This document shows positions 26,531 through 35,684 of a DNA stretch of 54,151 nucleotides, piece by piece. The stretch covers positions 1 to 54,151 of the forward strand of contig NZ_AUCX01000024.1 of the NCBI RefSeq assembly GCF_000429985.1, given 5' to 3'. A program made the position numbers and the translations under genes. The DNA comes from Maridesulfovibrio bastinii DSM 16055 (GTDB lineage Bacteria; Desulfobacterota; Desulfovibrionia; Desulfovibrionales; Desulfovibrionaceae). The notes under the pieces are model-generated. The model saw nothing but the letters and a program-made list of their open reading frames with translations. It was not told the origin of the DNA and made no database searches. Positions within the stretch are counted from its first letter, which is position 1, and each line of letters begins with the position of its first letter.

Positions 26531-29500
26531 TTATTTCCGGGTAAGTTTTTTAATTTCTCTTATGAGCTGGTTTTTATCCATGGGTTTGGAAATGAAGCTG
26601 TCGGCTCCGGCATCCATACTTTTTTCTCTACTGTCGGCAGAAGGGTAGGCTGAAAAAGCCAGTACCGGCAGTCTGCTTTTCTTTTTAGCTTTTTCTTCCG
26701 AACGTAATCGCCCAAGAAAACTGGAGCCGTCCATGGACGGAATCTCCATTTCAAGCATAACCAGATCAAAATCATTATTCAGAGCCAGCTTCAAGGCTTC
26801 TTTACCGTCAGAGGACATTACAATTGTTGTCCCGTACGGTTTTAGAAAATGACGTATAAGTTCGCGGCTGGGAATATCGTTTTCCGCAACCAGAATTTTT
26901 AAATCCGGCAGAATTTCAGTTTCATCCTTACTGTTTATCTCAGAACCTTCATCACCGTGAATAATGTCGATCAACTGTCTCAGTAGAAGCCTGCGCGGGA
27001 CAGGCTTGGGGCATGAAGCGGGTATAAGGTATTCCAGTCCCTGTATTCTTTTTTTCGAGCTGAGACCTCTGGTCAGCAGAATTGATTTAGGAGCGTTGAT
27101 GCTGTTTTTACCTAGCTGTGATTCAAGGATAAAAACACTGTCTGTTTCATCAATTTCCTGATCAACTATAATTGCGTCTATAGGTTTGCGGCGTTCAATT
27201 TCAAGCTCGCTTTTAAATTCCACTGCTGAAGTTGAGCAAATTGTTTCAGCTCCATATAATTCCACAAGTTCCGTCAAAGTTTCAGCCAGTGTCTCGTTAT
27301 TTACCGCTACAAGGATAGTCTTACCGGAAAAGTCCGGAGCCAGCAGGGATTCTGATTCAGGATCACGGGGAAGGGGAATCTCAACAATAAAAGTACTTCC
27401 ATGGCCCGGTGAACTTTCAGCTTTTATCCTGCCTCCCATAAGTTCCGTTAAACTTTTGCTTATGGATAATCCGAGGCCGGAACCACCGAATTTTCTTGTT
27501 GTTGAAGATTTTGCCTGAGAAAACGGAGTAAAAATATTTTTGATTTTATCCTGCTCTATCCCTATCCCTGTGTCGTGGATGGTAAAGCACAACATATCGG
27601 CACTTTCCGCATCAGGCTCTCTGGTTACATATAAGCTTACTTCACCTTTAGGGGTGAATTTAGTGGCATTTGAAATGATATTTAATAGAATCTGCCTTAA
27701 ACGAGTCGGATCACCGATAACGAATTCAGGCACATCAGCCCCGAAGCGGCAGATCAGTTCCACCTGCCGGGAACTGGAGGCAACAGCCTGTAAAGTCATA
27801 ACAGATTCAACTTCCTGAAACAGGTCAATGGGTATCTGCTCAAGCTTGATATATCCTGCTTCAATTTTTGAAAAATCCAGAATGTCATTGATGATTGAAA
27901 GCAGAATTTCACCGGAAGATTTGAATATATTGACATATTCCCTCTGCTCTGAATCAAGCCCGGTATCCCTTAACAGATCAGCCATACCGATTATTGAGTT
28001 CAGCGGAGTTCTGATCTCGTGGCTCATATTGGCTAGAAAACTGCTTTTTGCTTTATTGGCTTCCTCTGCTTTTACAATAGCTTTTTCGAGCTGGATTTCC
28101 GTTTTTCTGTGATTCTCAATTTCTTTTTTAAGCTCTGCCGTACGGGCTTTGACCTCTTCGGAAAGTTTCTGCTTTTGTTTTGTGATAACTCTGACTTTTA
28201 AGCGAATAAAAAGAAGAAGCAGCAGTACAGCCGCTACAGCTATCAGTGAATAGAACCACCATGTTTTCCAGAATGGAGGTGTTATGATTATTTTGAGTTC
28301 CGTACCTTTTTCGTTCCATACTCCATCAGAATTACAGGCTCTTACTTTGAATACATAAGTTCCCTGATCAAAATTGGTGAAAGTTGCTTTATGGGTATAG
28401 GAGGATTCGATCCAATGTTCATCGAACCCGGCAAGTTTATATTTGTAGCGGATGTGTTCAGGGTTCTGGTAGTCCAGAGCAGCAAATGAGATTGAGAACA
28501 TAACATCTTTGTATGACAGGGTTATTTCTCTGGTATTGACCACATTTGTTTTTAGCTTCAACGGAGAGTTCATCACACTTATACCGGTGATTACAACCGT
28601 TGGAATGGTGTCATCTTTGGTTATGTCCTGTGGATAAAAATAATTCAGTCCCTTAAGTCCTCCGAAGTACAGTCTCCCGCTAGCTCCTTTAGTATATGCG
28701 TTTGTCCAGAAATCGGCACGTTGAAGCCCGTCATAGGTTCCGTAATTGGTTATTTCATCCGTTGCAGACTCAATTTTTGAAATTCCCTTAAATGAACTCG
28801 CCCAGACATTTCCTTTGGCATCAATGGCCAGACCCTGAATAACATCATTGATCAGGCCGGACTCAATTGTATATCTTTTGAATTTTCCGGATTCAGGATA
28901 AAAGTGGTTGATTCCTTTATCCGTTCCAATCCACAAGGTTCCATCAGCGGCTTCGGCAATGGGCGTGACCAGATTGTTGGATATGCTGTCAGGATCAGCA
29001 GGGTTATTTTGATGATGTTTGAAAGTCTCAGCCGTCCTGTCCATAAGGTCAAGTCCGCCATTGGTGCCTATCCAGAGGTTACCACGGCTGTCTTCAAAAA
29101 TATTTCTGACCCTGTCATGCGCAATACTACGGGGATTTTTTTTGTCATGTCTGTAATGGCGGATTTCTCCGGTCTCGGGATCAAGCCTGTTAAGGCCTTT
29201 TTTACTGGTCCCTATCCATATATAGCCTTTGCTTCCTTCGTATATCCACCAGACGATATTATGACTGAGTGTAGATTCATCTTCAGGATCATTGATATAG
29301 TTTGCAATCAGTCCTTTTTCCTTGTCGAGTACGAAGACTCCCTTGTCCCTTGTTCCTGTCCAGATATGATTTTTTGAATCCTGAAACAGGCAGTTTATAG
29401 CATTGGATGGAATTTTCCACGGGCCGGCAGATTTGGTGTTTACAGGCATTATTTCACCCGTTTCTGGATTGTATATATCAATACCTTCGGTATAGGTGCC

Positions 29501-30733
29501 AATCCAGATCAATCCGTCATTATCTTCGAGAACCGCGCTGACCTCGTTGCCGGACAGACTGTTTTTTATTCCATCCAGATGTTGCAAGAGCATGAAATTT
29601 CTCATTTTGGGAGTTGCTTTGCAGACACCGTCCGTATAGGTGCCGACCCAGAGCACCCCGGAGGAATCTTCCATAATTCTGGTAATCTGATTGGAGTTAA
29701 GCCCCTGTGGATTGGATGGCTCATGCCGTATGAATTCGAATTCCGATTTCGCAGAGAGTGTGTTCGTTTTGTTGCTGTTTTTGGGGTAGGCCAGACCTTT
29801 GGATGTTCCGATCCAGAAATTTCCGGATCGATCTTTATATATATGATTGATTTCAAGGCCATTCAGACAGGTTTTGAATGTTTTAAGCTCAGGATTGAAC
29901 ACCTTCAGTGAATTTTCAGTCCCGACCCACAGCAGGCCATCTTTAGCTGCAAAAAGGGTCAGAACAGCATTGTCGCCAAGGGTTGAGGATGGTGACTGGT
30001 CAAAATATTTCGTAAATTTTTGTTTCCGGCGATCAAATCTGCTTATTCCGGTTGCTGTGCCTATCCATAAATTACCACTGTTGTCTTCGCATATAGCCCT
30101 GACATCATCTGAATTTATGCTGTCTGTTTTACTTTCACTATGCCTGTAACTTTGAAATTTTTTATTTTCTCTGGAAAAAAGGTTCAATCCTTTATCCGTT
30201 CCAATCCATAGATTTCCACGGCTGTCTTCATATATGCATTGAACGTAGCGTCCGGAGATACTGTCAGGATCATTTTTATCGGGGACAAAAGAAGTGAAGG
30301 TATCCAGCAGACGGTTATAACGGTTGAGGCCCCCGTCTTTTGTGCCGACCCACATTATTCCTGCACTGTCTTCATAAATGGCCCGAATGTTGTTGTCAGA
30401 CAGCTGTTTATTATCTTTCCTGTTGCCATAAATTTTCATTTTGATTCCATCATAACGATTCAGGCCGTCATAGGTTCCAAACCATAGAAAGCCTTGAGAA
30501 TCCTGAAGCATGCACAGAATAGATGATTGTGATAATCCGTCATTAATGGAGAGGTTTTGAAAACGCAGATGTTTTTTAGAGGCCAGAACTTCAGATGGGG
30601 TCAGCGCGGAAAATAAAAGTATAAATAGCAAAATGACAGCAGTAAAAGTTGAATTTACTGCCATGACGGGGTCTTTAAATTCAGTAGCTATTGTATGGTT
30701 ATGCACAGCAAAAGAACAACGTGATTCTGACAT
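26531..30733 (-). CDS. Hybrid two-component sensor with two-component-regulator propeller, HisKA and two receivers
   Basis: A 1400-residue protein resembling Bacteroides hybrid two-component sensors. After an N-terminal hydrophobic segment (TAVILLFILLFSALTPSEVLA) come about 14 Reg_prop blades marked by WIGT/WVGT motifs, then a Y_Y_Y domain, one transmembrane helix (WWFYSLIAVAAVLLLLLFI), HisKA with H905 in ANMSHEIRTP, HATPase_c (NIISNATKFT, DTGIGIEQD, GSGLGLSIS) and two C-terminal receivers. The first receiver lacks the acidic pair (VAVNNE) but keeps VDQEID. The second has LEMEIPSMDG, so the phosphoacceptor position is Glu (E1328). There is no DNA-binding output domain. The periplasmic propeller likely senses a glycan or similar ligand. 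That is inference from the family. Confidence 0.92.
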   Translation of the reverse strand: MSESRCSFAVHNHTIATEFKDPVMAVNSTFTAVILLFILLFSALTPSEVLASKKHLRFQNLSINDGLSQSSILCMLQDSQGFLWFGTYDGLNRYDGIKMKIYGNRKDNKQLSDNNIRAIYEDSAGIMWVGTKDGGLNRYNRLLDTFTSFVPDKNDPDSISGRYVQCIYEDSRGNLWIGTDKGLNLFSRENKKFQSYRHSESKTDSINSDDVRAICEDNSGNLWIGTATGISRFDRRKQKFTKYFDQSPSSTLGDNAVLTLFAAKDGLLWVGTENSLKVFNPELKTFKTCLNGLEINHIYKDRSGNFWIGTSKGLAYPKNSNKTNTLSAKSEFEFIRHEPSNPQGLNSNQITRIMEDSSGVLWVGTYTDGVCKATPKMRNFMLLQHLDGIKNSLSGNEVSAVLEDNDGLIWIGTYTEGIDIYNPETGEIMPVNTKSAGPWKIPSNAINCLFQDSKNHIWTGTRDKGVFVLDKEKGLIANYINDPEDESTLSHNIVWWIYEGSKGYIWIGTSKKGLNRLDPETGEIRHYRHDKKNPRSIAHDRVRNIFEDSRGNLWIGTNGGLDLMDRTAETFKHHQNNPADPDSISNNLVTPIAEAADGTLWIGTDKGINHFYPESGKFKRYTIESGLINDVIQGLAIDAKGNVWASSFKGISKIESATDEITNYGTYDGLQRADFWTNAYTKGASGRLYFGGLKGLNYFYPQDITKDDTIPTVVITGISVMNSPLKLKTNVVNTREITLSYKDVMFSISFAALDYQNPEHIRYKYKLAGFDEHWIESSYTHKATFTNFDQGTYVFKVRACNSDGVWNEKGTELKIIITPPFWKTWWFYSLIAVAAVLLLLLFIRLKVRVITKQKQKLSEEVKARTAELKKEIENHRKTEIQLEKAIVKAEEANKAKSSFLANMSHEIRTPLNSIIGMADLLRDTGLDSEQREYVNIFKSSGEILLSIINDILDFSKIEAGYIKLEQIPIDLFQEVESVMTLQAVASSSRQVELICRFGADVPEFVIGDPTRLRQILLNIISNATKFTPKGEVSLYVTREPDAESADMLCFTIHDTGIGIEQDKIKNIFTPFSQAKSSTTRKFGGSGLGLSISKSLTELMGGRIKAESSPGHGSTFIVEIPLPRDPESESLLAPDFSGKTILVAVNNETLAETLTELVELYGAETICSTSAVEFKSELEIERRKPIDAIIVDQEIDETDSVFILESQLGKNSINAPKSILLTRGLSSKKRIQGLEYLIPASCPKPVPRRLLLRQLIDIIHGDEGSEINSKDETEILPDLKILVAENDIPSRELIRHFLKPYGTTIVMSSDGKEALKLALNNDFDLVMLEMEIPSMDGSSFLGRLRSEEKAKKKSRLPVLAFSAYPSADSREKSMDAGADSFISKPMDKNQLIREIKKLTRK

Positions 30734-30880
30734 GTCTTTTCCATGGGCTTATGCGTGTCTTTATAAATAGCGATTGCCGGATGATAGACATAACTATACT
30801 TAAAATTCAATTGTATTAATTATAAATATTAATTTTTAAATTGTTGATATATTTTTCCGAATTAAATCAATTGAGTGTAA

Positions 30881-30912
30881 AAAAGGCTGTAAGAGAATTC
30901 TTACAGCCTTTT
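30881..30912 (-). terminator. Intrinsic terminator after the HAD hydrolase gene
   Basis: AAAAGGCTGTAAGA (30881-30894) pairs with TCTTACAGCCTTTT (30899-30912). On the minus strand the stem is followed by TTTTTT, so it ends the HAD gene transcript. Confidence 0.85.
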
Positions 30913-30973
30913 CAGATTTCAAACTTCCCGGATCATTGTTTCCGGGTTTGTCGATAATGATTTTATATGCATA

Positions 30974-31609
30974 TTAAACATTTAACTTATCGATAAGTTC
31001 TTGAATATTGTCTGCGGTGTCATCAGGGTTGAGTTTCAATAGCTGCTCTTTGCTTAGAAAACCGTGGGTCATTCCAATCGTATAAACTCCAAGAGCTTTA
31101 CCGGTATTCATATCTTCTGCCGTGTCTCCTACAAAGACATCGTCTTTATGGGGGGTAAGTATATCAGTTACCAGTTTCTGCTTTGTTGTCTTGTTTTCGG
31201 TTACCAACATTCTGGTAACAAACGGAGTAAAGCCTGCTTCTTTTATCTGTCTTTCAGCTTTTGGAATATTATTGCGAGCAGTGACGATATAAACATCCCC
31301 TGCTTCAGAGCAGTGTTTCAGAACTTCAACGGCATCAGGATACGGTGTATCCATTTCCATAAGGTGATCGTCTTCTTTGTGTTTCAGCCATTGCTCCGCA
31401 TATTCTGCCAGTCTGGATTCATCGGCATTATGGAATTTTTTGAGCATCTCGGCATCAGATATGTTGTCGCGTCTGTTTTTCCAATACTCATCAAAAGAAA
31501 TGCTGCCTTCCGGAACAAGCTCGTTAAAGAGAGCATGCAGTCTTTTATGAGAGTTGATCAGAGTGCCGTCCAGATCAAAATAAAACCGTTTTTTTGCTTT
31601 GCTTTCCAT
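30974..31609 (-). CDS. HAD-superfamily hydrolase (phosphatase-like)
   Basis: A 211-residue protein with the HAD motifs in order: FDLDGT at 12-17 (nucleophile Asp 13), a helical cap, VTARNN (motif II), a Lys-rich segment (motif III) and VFVGDTAEDMNTGKALG (motif IV acidic pair). It is of the phosphoglycolate-phosphatase-like or nucleotidase type. Substrate not identifiable. It stands alone with its own terminator. Confidence 0.9.
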   Translation of the reverse strand: MESKAKKRFYFDLDGTLINSHKRLHALFNELVPEGSISFDEYWKNRRDNISDAEMLKKFHNADESRLAEYAEQWLKHKEDDHLMEMDTPYPDAVEVLKHCSEAGDVYIVTARNNIPKAERQIKEAGFTPFVTRMLVTENKTTKQKLVTDILTPHKDDVFVGDTAEDMNTGKALGVYTIGMTHGFLSKEQLLKLNPDDTADNIQELIDKLNV

Positions 31610-31807
31610 CTTATTCTCTTTGTCTGCGTGATTAATTCTTCAGCCGTGCCAGACGGCCTGTATCTGCCAGACGTTTCCGTTTCCTTGTGAGTGAATGCTT
31701 TATAGCATCGATTAAGTCAAGGCAGTCCGGTCCTCAGTCCATTTTACGCAATTATAAAATAGTTACCGATAAGTGTTGATGAAGGAGCGCTGTTAATAAT
31801 TCCCGGA

Positions 31808-32770
31808 TTACATTACTCCGGCATTTTGAAGGATTCCGGCTATTATCGTCAGTGTAACCAGATTAAGAACATTGGTAATAACTGCAATCATTGCAACTTC
31901 TTCAGAAATAAAACCATAAATTTCAGAGATGACATAAGTAACAAGAGCTGTTGCCGTGCCGCACTGTATAACACCGACAGCCAGCCATATACCGCTGACG
32001 CCGAATAGGGAGAGCATATACCATGCTACAATAGGGTTAACCACGAGTTTTATTACTGATGCGATTGTAAAACGGGGGATTCCTGATTTCCAGTTGCCGG
32101 ACAGGGCTACGCGAACTTTTTTTCTCAGGTCCAGCCCCAGTGCAAGGAGCATGCAGGGGGCGGTAGTGTCTCCAACCATCTTCGCCGCCTTATCCAGTGG
32201 CTGCCAGATATGGACACCGGAAAAACATAGAATAAAACCGACTACTGTTCCTACCATAAGCGGGTTTAGCAGCACGGCTTTCACTATTTTAGCTATTTTG
32301 TCGTCACCATCTTTTCCCGTGAGGTATTCCATTTGAATCTGACATGGTATTGAAATGGCGTTAGGGGTAATTACTGCAATTCCGGCTGCGACTAGGGCTT
32401 CATGATTGCCGGGAAAAAGAGTCATGATAACCGGAAGGCCTATGAAAGCCACATTGCAGCAACTGCATGCCATTGCTATGGAAGCTGCGTTGCCATGTCC
32501 CCGTTTTGAAATAAAAAATTCTCCGGCATAGCTTATGACATAAATTATCAGTTGTGCGGAAATTACTCCGGCCCAGAATCCACCATGCAGAATTTCGTCA
32601 ACCGAAGATCCGGCAAGCACCCGGATAAGCAGTATCGGAAGGGCAATGTATAGAACATATCCTCCAAGGATTGATCCGGTCTGTTTGGGGAGGATGTTTG
32701 CAATGTCGATTATGACACCCAGAAAGAGTATCAGAAAAACCGGCAGGATCAGAATTAGTGAATGTAACAT
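31808..32770 (-). CDS. AEC (auxin efflux carrier) family transporter
   Basis: A 320-residue integral membrane protein with about ten hydrophobic helices in the two five-helix repeats of AEC/MdcF permeases, beginning LILILPVFLILFLGVIIDIANILP and with the family-like NAISIPCQIQ. Bacterial members export or import organic acids such as malonate or malate. No linked metabolic gene tells the substrate. A 9-bp inverted repeat lies about 220 bases upstream. Confidence 0.88.
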   Translation of the reverse strand: MLHSLILILPVFLILFLGVIIDIANILPKQTGSILGGYVLYIALPILLIRVLAGSSVDEILHGGFWAGVISAQLIIYVISYAGEFFISKRGHGNAASIAMACSCCNVAFIGLPVIMTLFPGNHEALVAAGIAVITPNAISIPCQIQMEYLTGKDGDDKIAKIVKAVLLNPLMVGTVVGFILCFSGVHIWQPLDKAAKMVGDTTAPCMLLALGLDLRKKVRVALSGNWKSGIPRFTIASVIKLVVNPIVAWYMLSLFGVSGIWLAVGVIQCGTATALVTYVISEIYGFISEEVAMIAVITNVLNLVTLTIIAGILQNAGVM

Positions 32771-32991
32771 TTTTAAGCTGTTTGATTGTTAATTTTATTG
32801 TGTTCCAGTGATGACTTTTAAACATGGCTGTGCTCAATCCCCGGTAGTTCGTACCTATCAGTCGGAAAAGTCAAATTGAAATTTCTACTATGATTGTATC
32901 ATTAATATTAAGACTGAGTTTCATTTTTTGGAACAAAGTGTAGTCCGCAATGAAGAGCAGAGGCTGATATCCTTTATTTTATAGGATGTTA

Positions 32992-33019
32992 ATCAGTATA
33001 TCTAAAATTATATACTGAT
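32992..33019. promoter_or_regulatory. Inverted repeat, possible operator upstream of AEC gene
   Basis: ATCAGTATA (32992-33000) and TATACTGAT (33011-33019) form a perfect 9-bp inverted repeat with a 10-base spacer, arm centres about two helical turns apart. It lies in the ~310-base space between the end of the aminotransferase gene and the start of the transporter gene. The rest of this gap (32771-33081) shows nothing recognised. Confidence 0.35.
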
Positions 33020-33081
33020 GCTCTCCGTATTGTTTCAATCGCGTCAGTTATATATAGTATGTATAAAAATCAGCTTGCGTG

Positions 33082-34269
33082 TCATTCGGATTTTGAAATT
33101 ACAGGAATAATTCTATCTAAAGCCCAATCCACTTCTTCGCGTGTTATAACCAGCGGTGGAGCAAATCTGATTATGTTGTCATGGGTTTCTTTGCACAAAA
33201 TCCCCTGATCCTGAAGATTCCTGCAATACTTGCGCGCTCCTCCTGCTCCCGGCTTGAATTCGACAGCCATCAGAAGTCCTTTACCCCTGATTTCTTTTAT
33301 CTGATTATTCTCTGCCTTTTTAAGGCCATCAAGAAAATATTTACCCATCTCAGCAGCATTTTTAACAAGATTTTCATCTTTAATCACTTTAAGCGCGGCA
33401 CGGGCAACTGCACAGGCAAGTGGATTTCCACCAAAGGTGGAACCGTGCTCCCCCGGCTTGAGAACTCCCAAAACTTCATTATTGGAAAGAACTGCCGAGA
33501 CAGGGTAAAAACCGCCGGAAAGAGCTTTTCCGACAAGAGTCAGATCGGCTTCAATATTTTCATGTTCCTCAGCCAGCAGTTTACCGGTTCTGCCAAGCCC
33601 GGTCTGGATTTCATCGAGTATCAGCATTATGTTTGCGGAAGAACAAATTTCTCTAACCTCTTTGAGGTACCCGTCCGGTGGAATAATTACTCCGGCTTCC
33701 CCCTGTATCGGTTCTGCCAGAAAAGCCACGGTATTCGGGGTGATAGCTTTTTCAAGGGCCTTGGCGTCTCCGAAAGGGACTATTTTAAATCCCGGAGTGA
33801 AAGGACCGAAGCCTGATCTTGAAACCGGATCTGTGGAGAAACCGACAATTGTTATTGTGCGTCCGTGAAAATTGTCGGCGCAGACTATTATTTCCGCTCT
33901 GTTTTCCGGAATTCCTTTGACCTCGTATCCCCACTTTCTGACAGCTTTTACAGCAGTCTCCACCGCTTCGGCTCCGCTGTTCATAGGCAGAACTTTATGC
34001 GATCCGGTCAGTTCGCAAATGTCCTGATAGAAAAGAGCCAGCTGATCGTTTCTAAACGCCCTTGATGTCAGGGTTAGTTTTTGAGCCTGTTCCTGCATGG
34101 CCTTAAGGATTGCGGGATGGCAGTGGCCCTGATTTACAGCTGAGTATGCCGAGAGGCAATCCATATATCTCTTTTGGTCTATATCGTAGACCCAGACTCC
34201 CTGACCTCTGGAAAGGATTACGTCCAATGGTTTGTAATTATCCGCTCCGAGTTTTTTTTTCAATTTCAA
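33082..34269 (-). CDS. rocD: Ornithine aminotransferase (start disrupted by poly-A frame change)
   Basis: A 395-residue class III PLP aminotransferase. [14 protein letters not shown] (39-52), the D219 segment (LILDEIQTG) and PLP lysine K248 ([11 protein letters not shown]) are characteristic of RocD, which converts ornithine and 2-oxoglutarate to glutamate semialdehyde. The in-frame start is only a TTG with no ribosome-binding site. An ATG at 34285 with GGAG six bases upstream encodes [11 protein letters not shown], the expected family N-terminus, but is one base out of frame because the A tract (T9 at 34252-34260 on the plus strand) has nine rather than eight bases. From that ATG the reading ends after 15 codons. 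This may be a sequencing error, slippage or a real disruption. Confidence 0.9.
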   Translation of the reverse strand: MKLKKKLGADNYKPLDVILSRGQGVWVYDIDQKRYMDCLSAYSAVNQGHCHPAILKAMQEQAQKLTLTSRAFRNDQLALFYQDICELTGSHKVLPMNSGAEAVETAVKAVRKWGYEVKGIPENRAEIIVCADNFHGRTITIVGFSTDPVSRSGFGPFTPGFKIVPFGDAKALEKAITPNTVAFLAEPIQGEAGVIIPPDGYLKEVREICSSANIMLILDEIQTGLGRTGKLLAEEHENIEADLTLVGKALSGGFYPVSAVLSNNEVLGVLKPGEHGSTFGGNPLACAVARAALKVIKDENLVKNAAEMGKYFLDGLKKAENNQIKEIRGKGLLMAVEFKPGAGGARKYCRNLQDQGILCKETHDNIIRFAPPLVITREEVDWALDRIIPVISKSE

Positions 34270-34502
34270 TAAAATTATATTTCATTTGATTCTCCATGAA
34301 AGTTTAAATTATTAGCAGTATAGCATCTATATAACCTTGGGGAAAGCAGAGGAAATAATCAGCAAAGGTAGATTTTATAAAATTAAAGCTTGTGTTAAAG
34401 TTAATATAAAAGTGTGCTAAGTAAGAAATAGTAACAGGCAAGATGAATAGGTGAATCTTTTTTCTATAATTCTGCTTTAAAACTTTGTTTTCCGGGGGAA
34501 GT

Positions 34503-35684
34503 ATGAAAGTCCTGCTTGTTGATGATGACGTCGCTTTTTTGAATCTTTTCGAGAATATGGCAAAAAACAAGCTTGATGTTTATACAGCCGAAGACGGTAA
34601 ACAGGGCCTGAAGTTACTTCACGCCTGCGGCCCTTTTCCTGTTGTTATTTCAGACTACAGAATGCCGGGTATGGACGGACTTGAATTTTTGGAAAAAGCT
34701 TTGGAAGAAAGCCCGGAGACAGTACGAATTCTTTTAAGCGGGCAGGCGGATACTTCAGTTCTTCTGGAAGCGGTGAATGTCTGCAAAGTTTTTAAAGTTC
34801 TGATTAAACCATGCAATAAAAAGGATCTCTCACAGGCTTTACGCGAAGCGTTTGTTCAGCACAGGCTCATTTCCGCAGAAAAGGAGCTTATGGGTAACAC
34901 CCTTAACAGTATCGTCAAAATGGTAGGAGATGTCGCTTCAATCCTCCGTCCCGGACTTTATGACAGAACTTCCAGAATATTGCCCTTGGCTCGTTCCATA
35001 GCCCTTGAAATGAATGATCCTGATTTATGGGCTACTGAAGCTGCTGCTTCCCTTTCCATTCTGGGTTACATTTTTTTATCTGAAGATCTGCTTGAAAAAT
35101 TAGGTCGGGGACAGATTCTTACCGGGAATGATCATAAAAATTTCAAAGTCCATGCAAGGGATTCCGCTCGGTTGATTAGCCGTATCCCGCGTTTCGAAAA
35201 GGTAACTGAAATACTCTCCAGTCAGGAGGAAGATTACAGCCTTGAAATTACTGATTCCGGACTGGCCGGGGACAGCCTGCCTCTGGGGTCAAGAATTTTA
35301 AGAGTTGTCTCTGATTATGACCGTCTTTTAAGCGGCGACCGAGTTATCGGCGAAGTTGTTTCAATTTTAAAATTGCGCGAAGGACGCTATGATCCGAAGG
35401 TCCTTGGGACTTTGGAGAAAGTTCTTGGTGAAGAAGCTAAATTTTATATCCGTGAAGTTTATCCCCTTGGACTTGAAGCCGGAATGGTGCTGGCTCAGGA
35501 TATTATCGGCAAAATAGACGGTAAAAAAATAAAATTGGTATCCAAAGGTCAGAAACTGAATGAAACAGTCATAGACTACATTCATAAGCATGCTGAAAAC
35601 ATGCTTGATATAACAAAAAAAGTTTTGATTAAAGAATCCTCCGACAGGAGAGTAAATGATGGTTCCGCGGAGTGTTGCAAATGA
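34503..35684 (+). CDS. Response regulator with degenerate HD-GYP-like output
   Basis: A 393-residue protein starting at ATG 34503 (GGGG upstream). The N-terminal receiver is complete: DDD at 7-9, phosphoacceptor D51 in ISDYRMPGMDG and Lys in LIKPCN. The C-terminal ~250 residues align in layout with HD-GYP domains, including a RILRVVSDYDRLL segment in the place of the usual ARIVAVADVYDAL. However, the HD pair is missing (ILGYIFLSEDLL) and the HHE/GYP motif is gone (SQEEDYSLEITDSG). It is therefore probably catalytically dead. It overlaps the next gene, an intact HD-GYP protein, by four bases (ATGA). Confidence 0.87.
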   Translation: MKVLLVDDDVAFLNLFENMAKNKLDVYTAEDGKQGLKLLHACGPFPVVISDYRMPGMDGLEFLEKALEESPETVRILLSGQADTSVLLEAVNVCKVFKVLIKPCNKKDLSQALREAFVQHRLISAEKELMGNTLNSIVKMVGDVASILRPGLYDRTSRILPLARSIALEMNDPDLWATEAAASLSILGYIFLSEDLLEKLGRGQILTGNDHKNFKVHARDSARLISRIPRFEKVTEILSSQEEDYSLEITDSGLAGDSLPLGSRILRVVSDYDRLLSGDRVIGEVVSILKLREGRYDPKVLGTLEKVLGEEAKFYIREVYPLGLEAGMVLAQDIIGKIDGKKIKLVSKGQKLNETVIDYIHKHAENMLDITKKVLIKESSDRRVNDGSAECCK

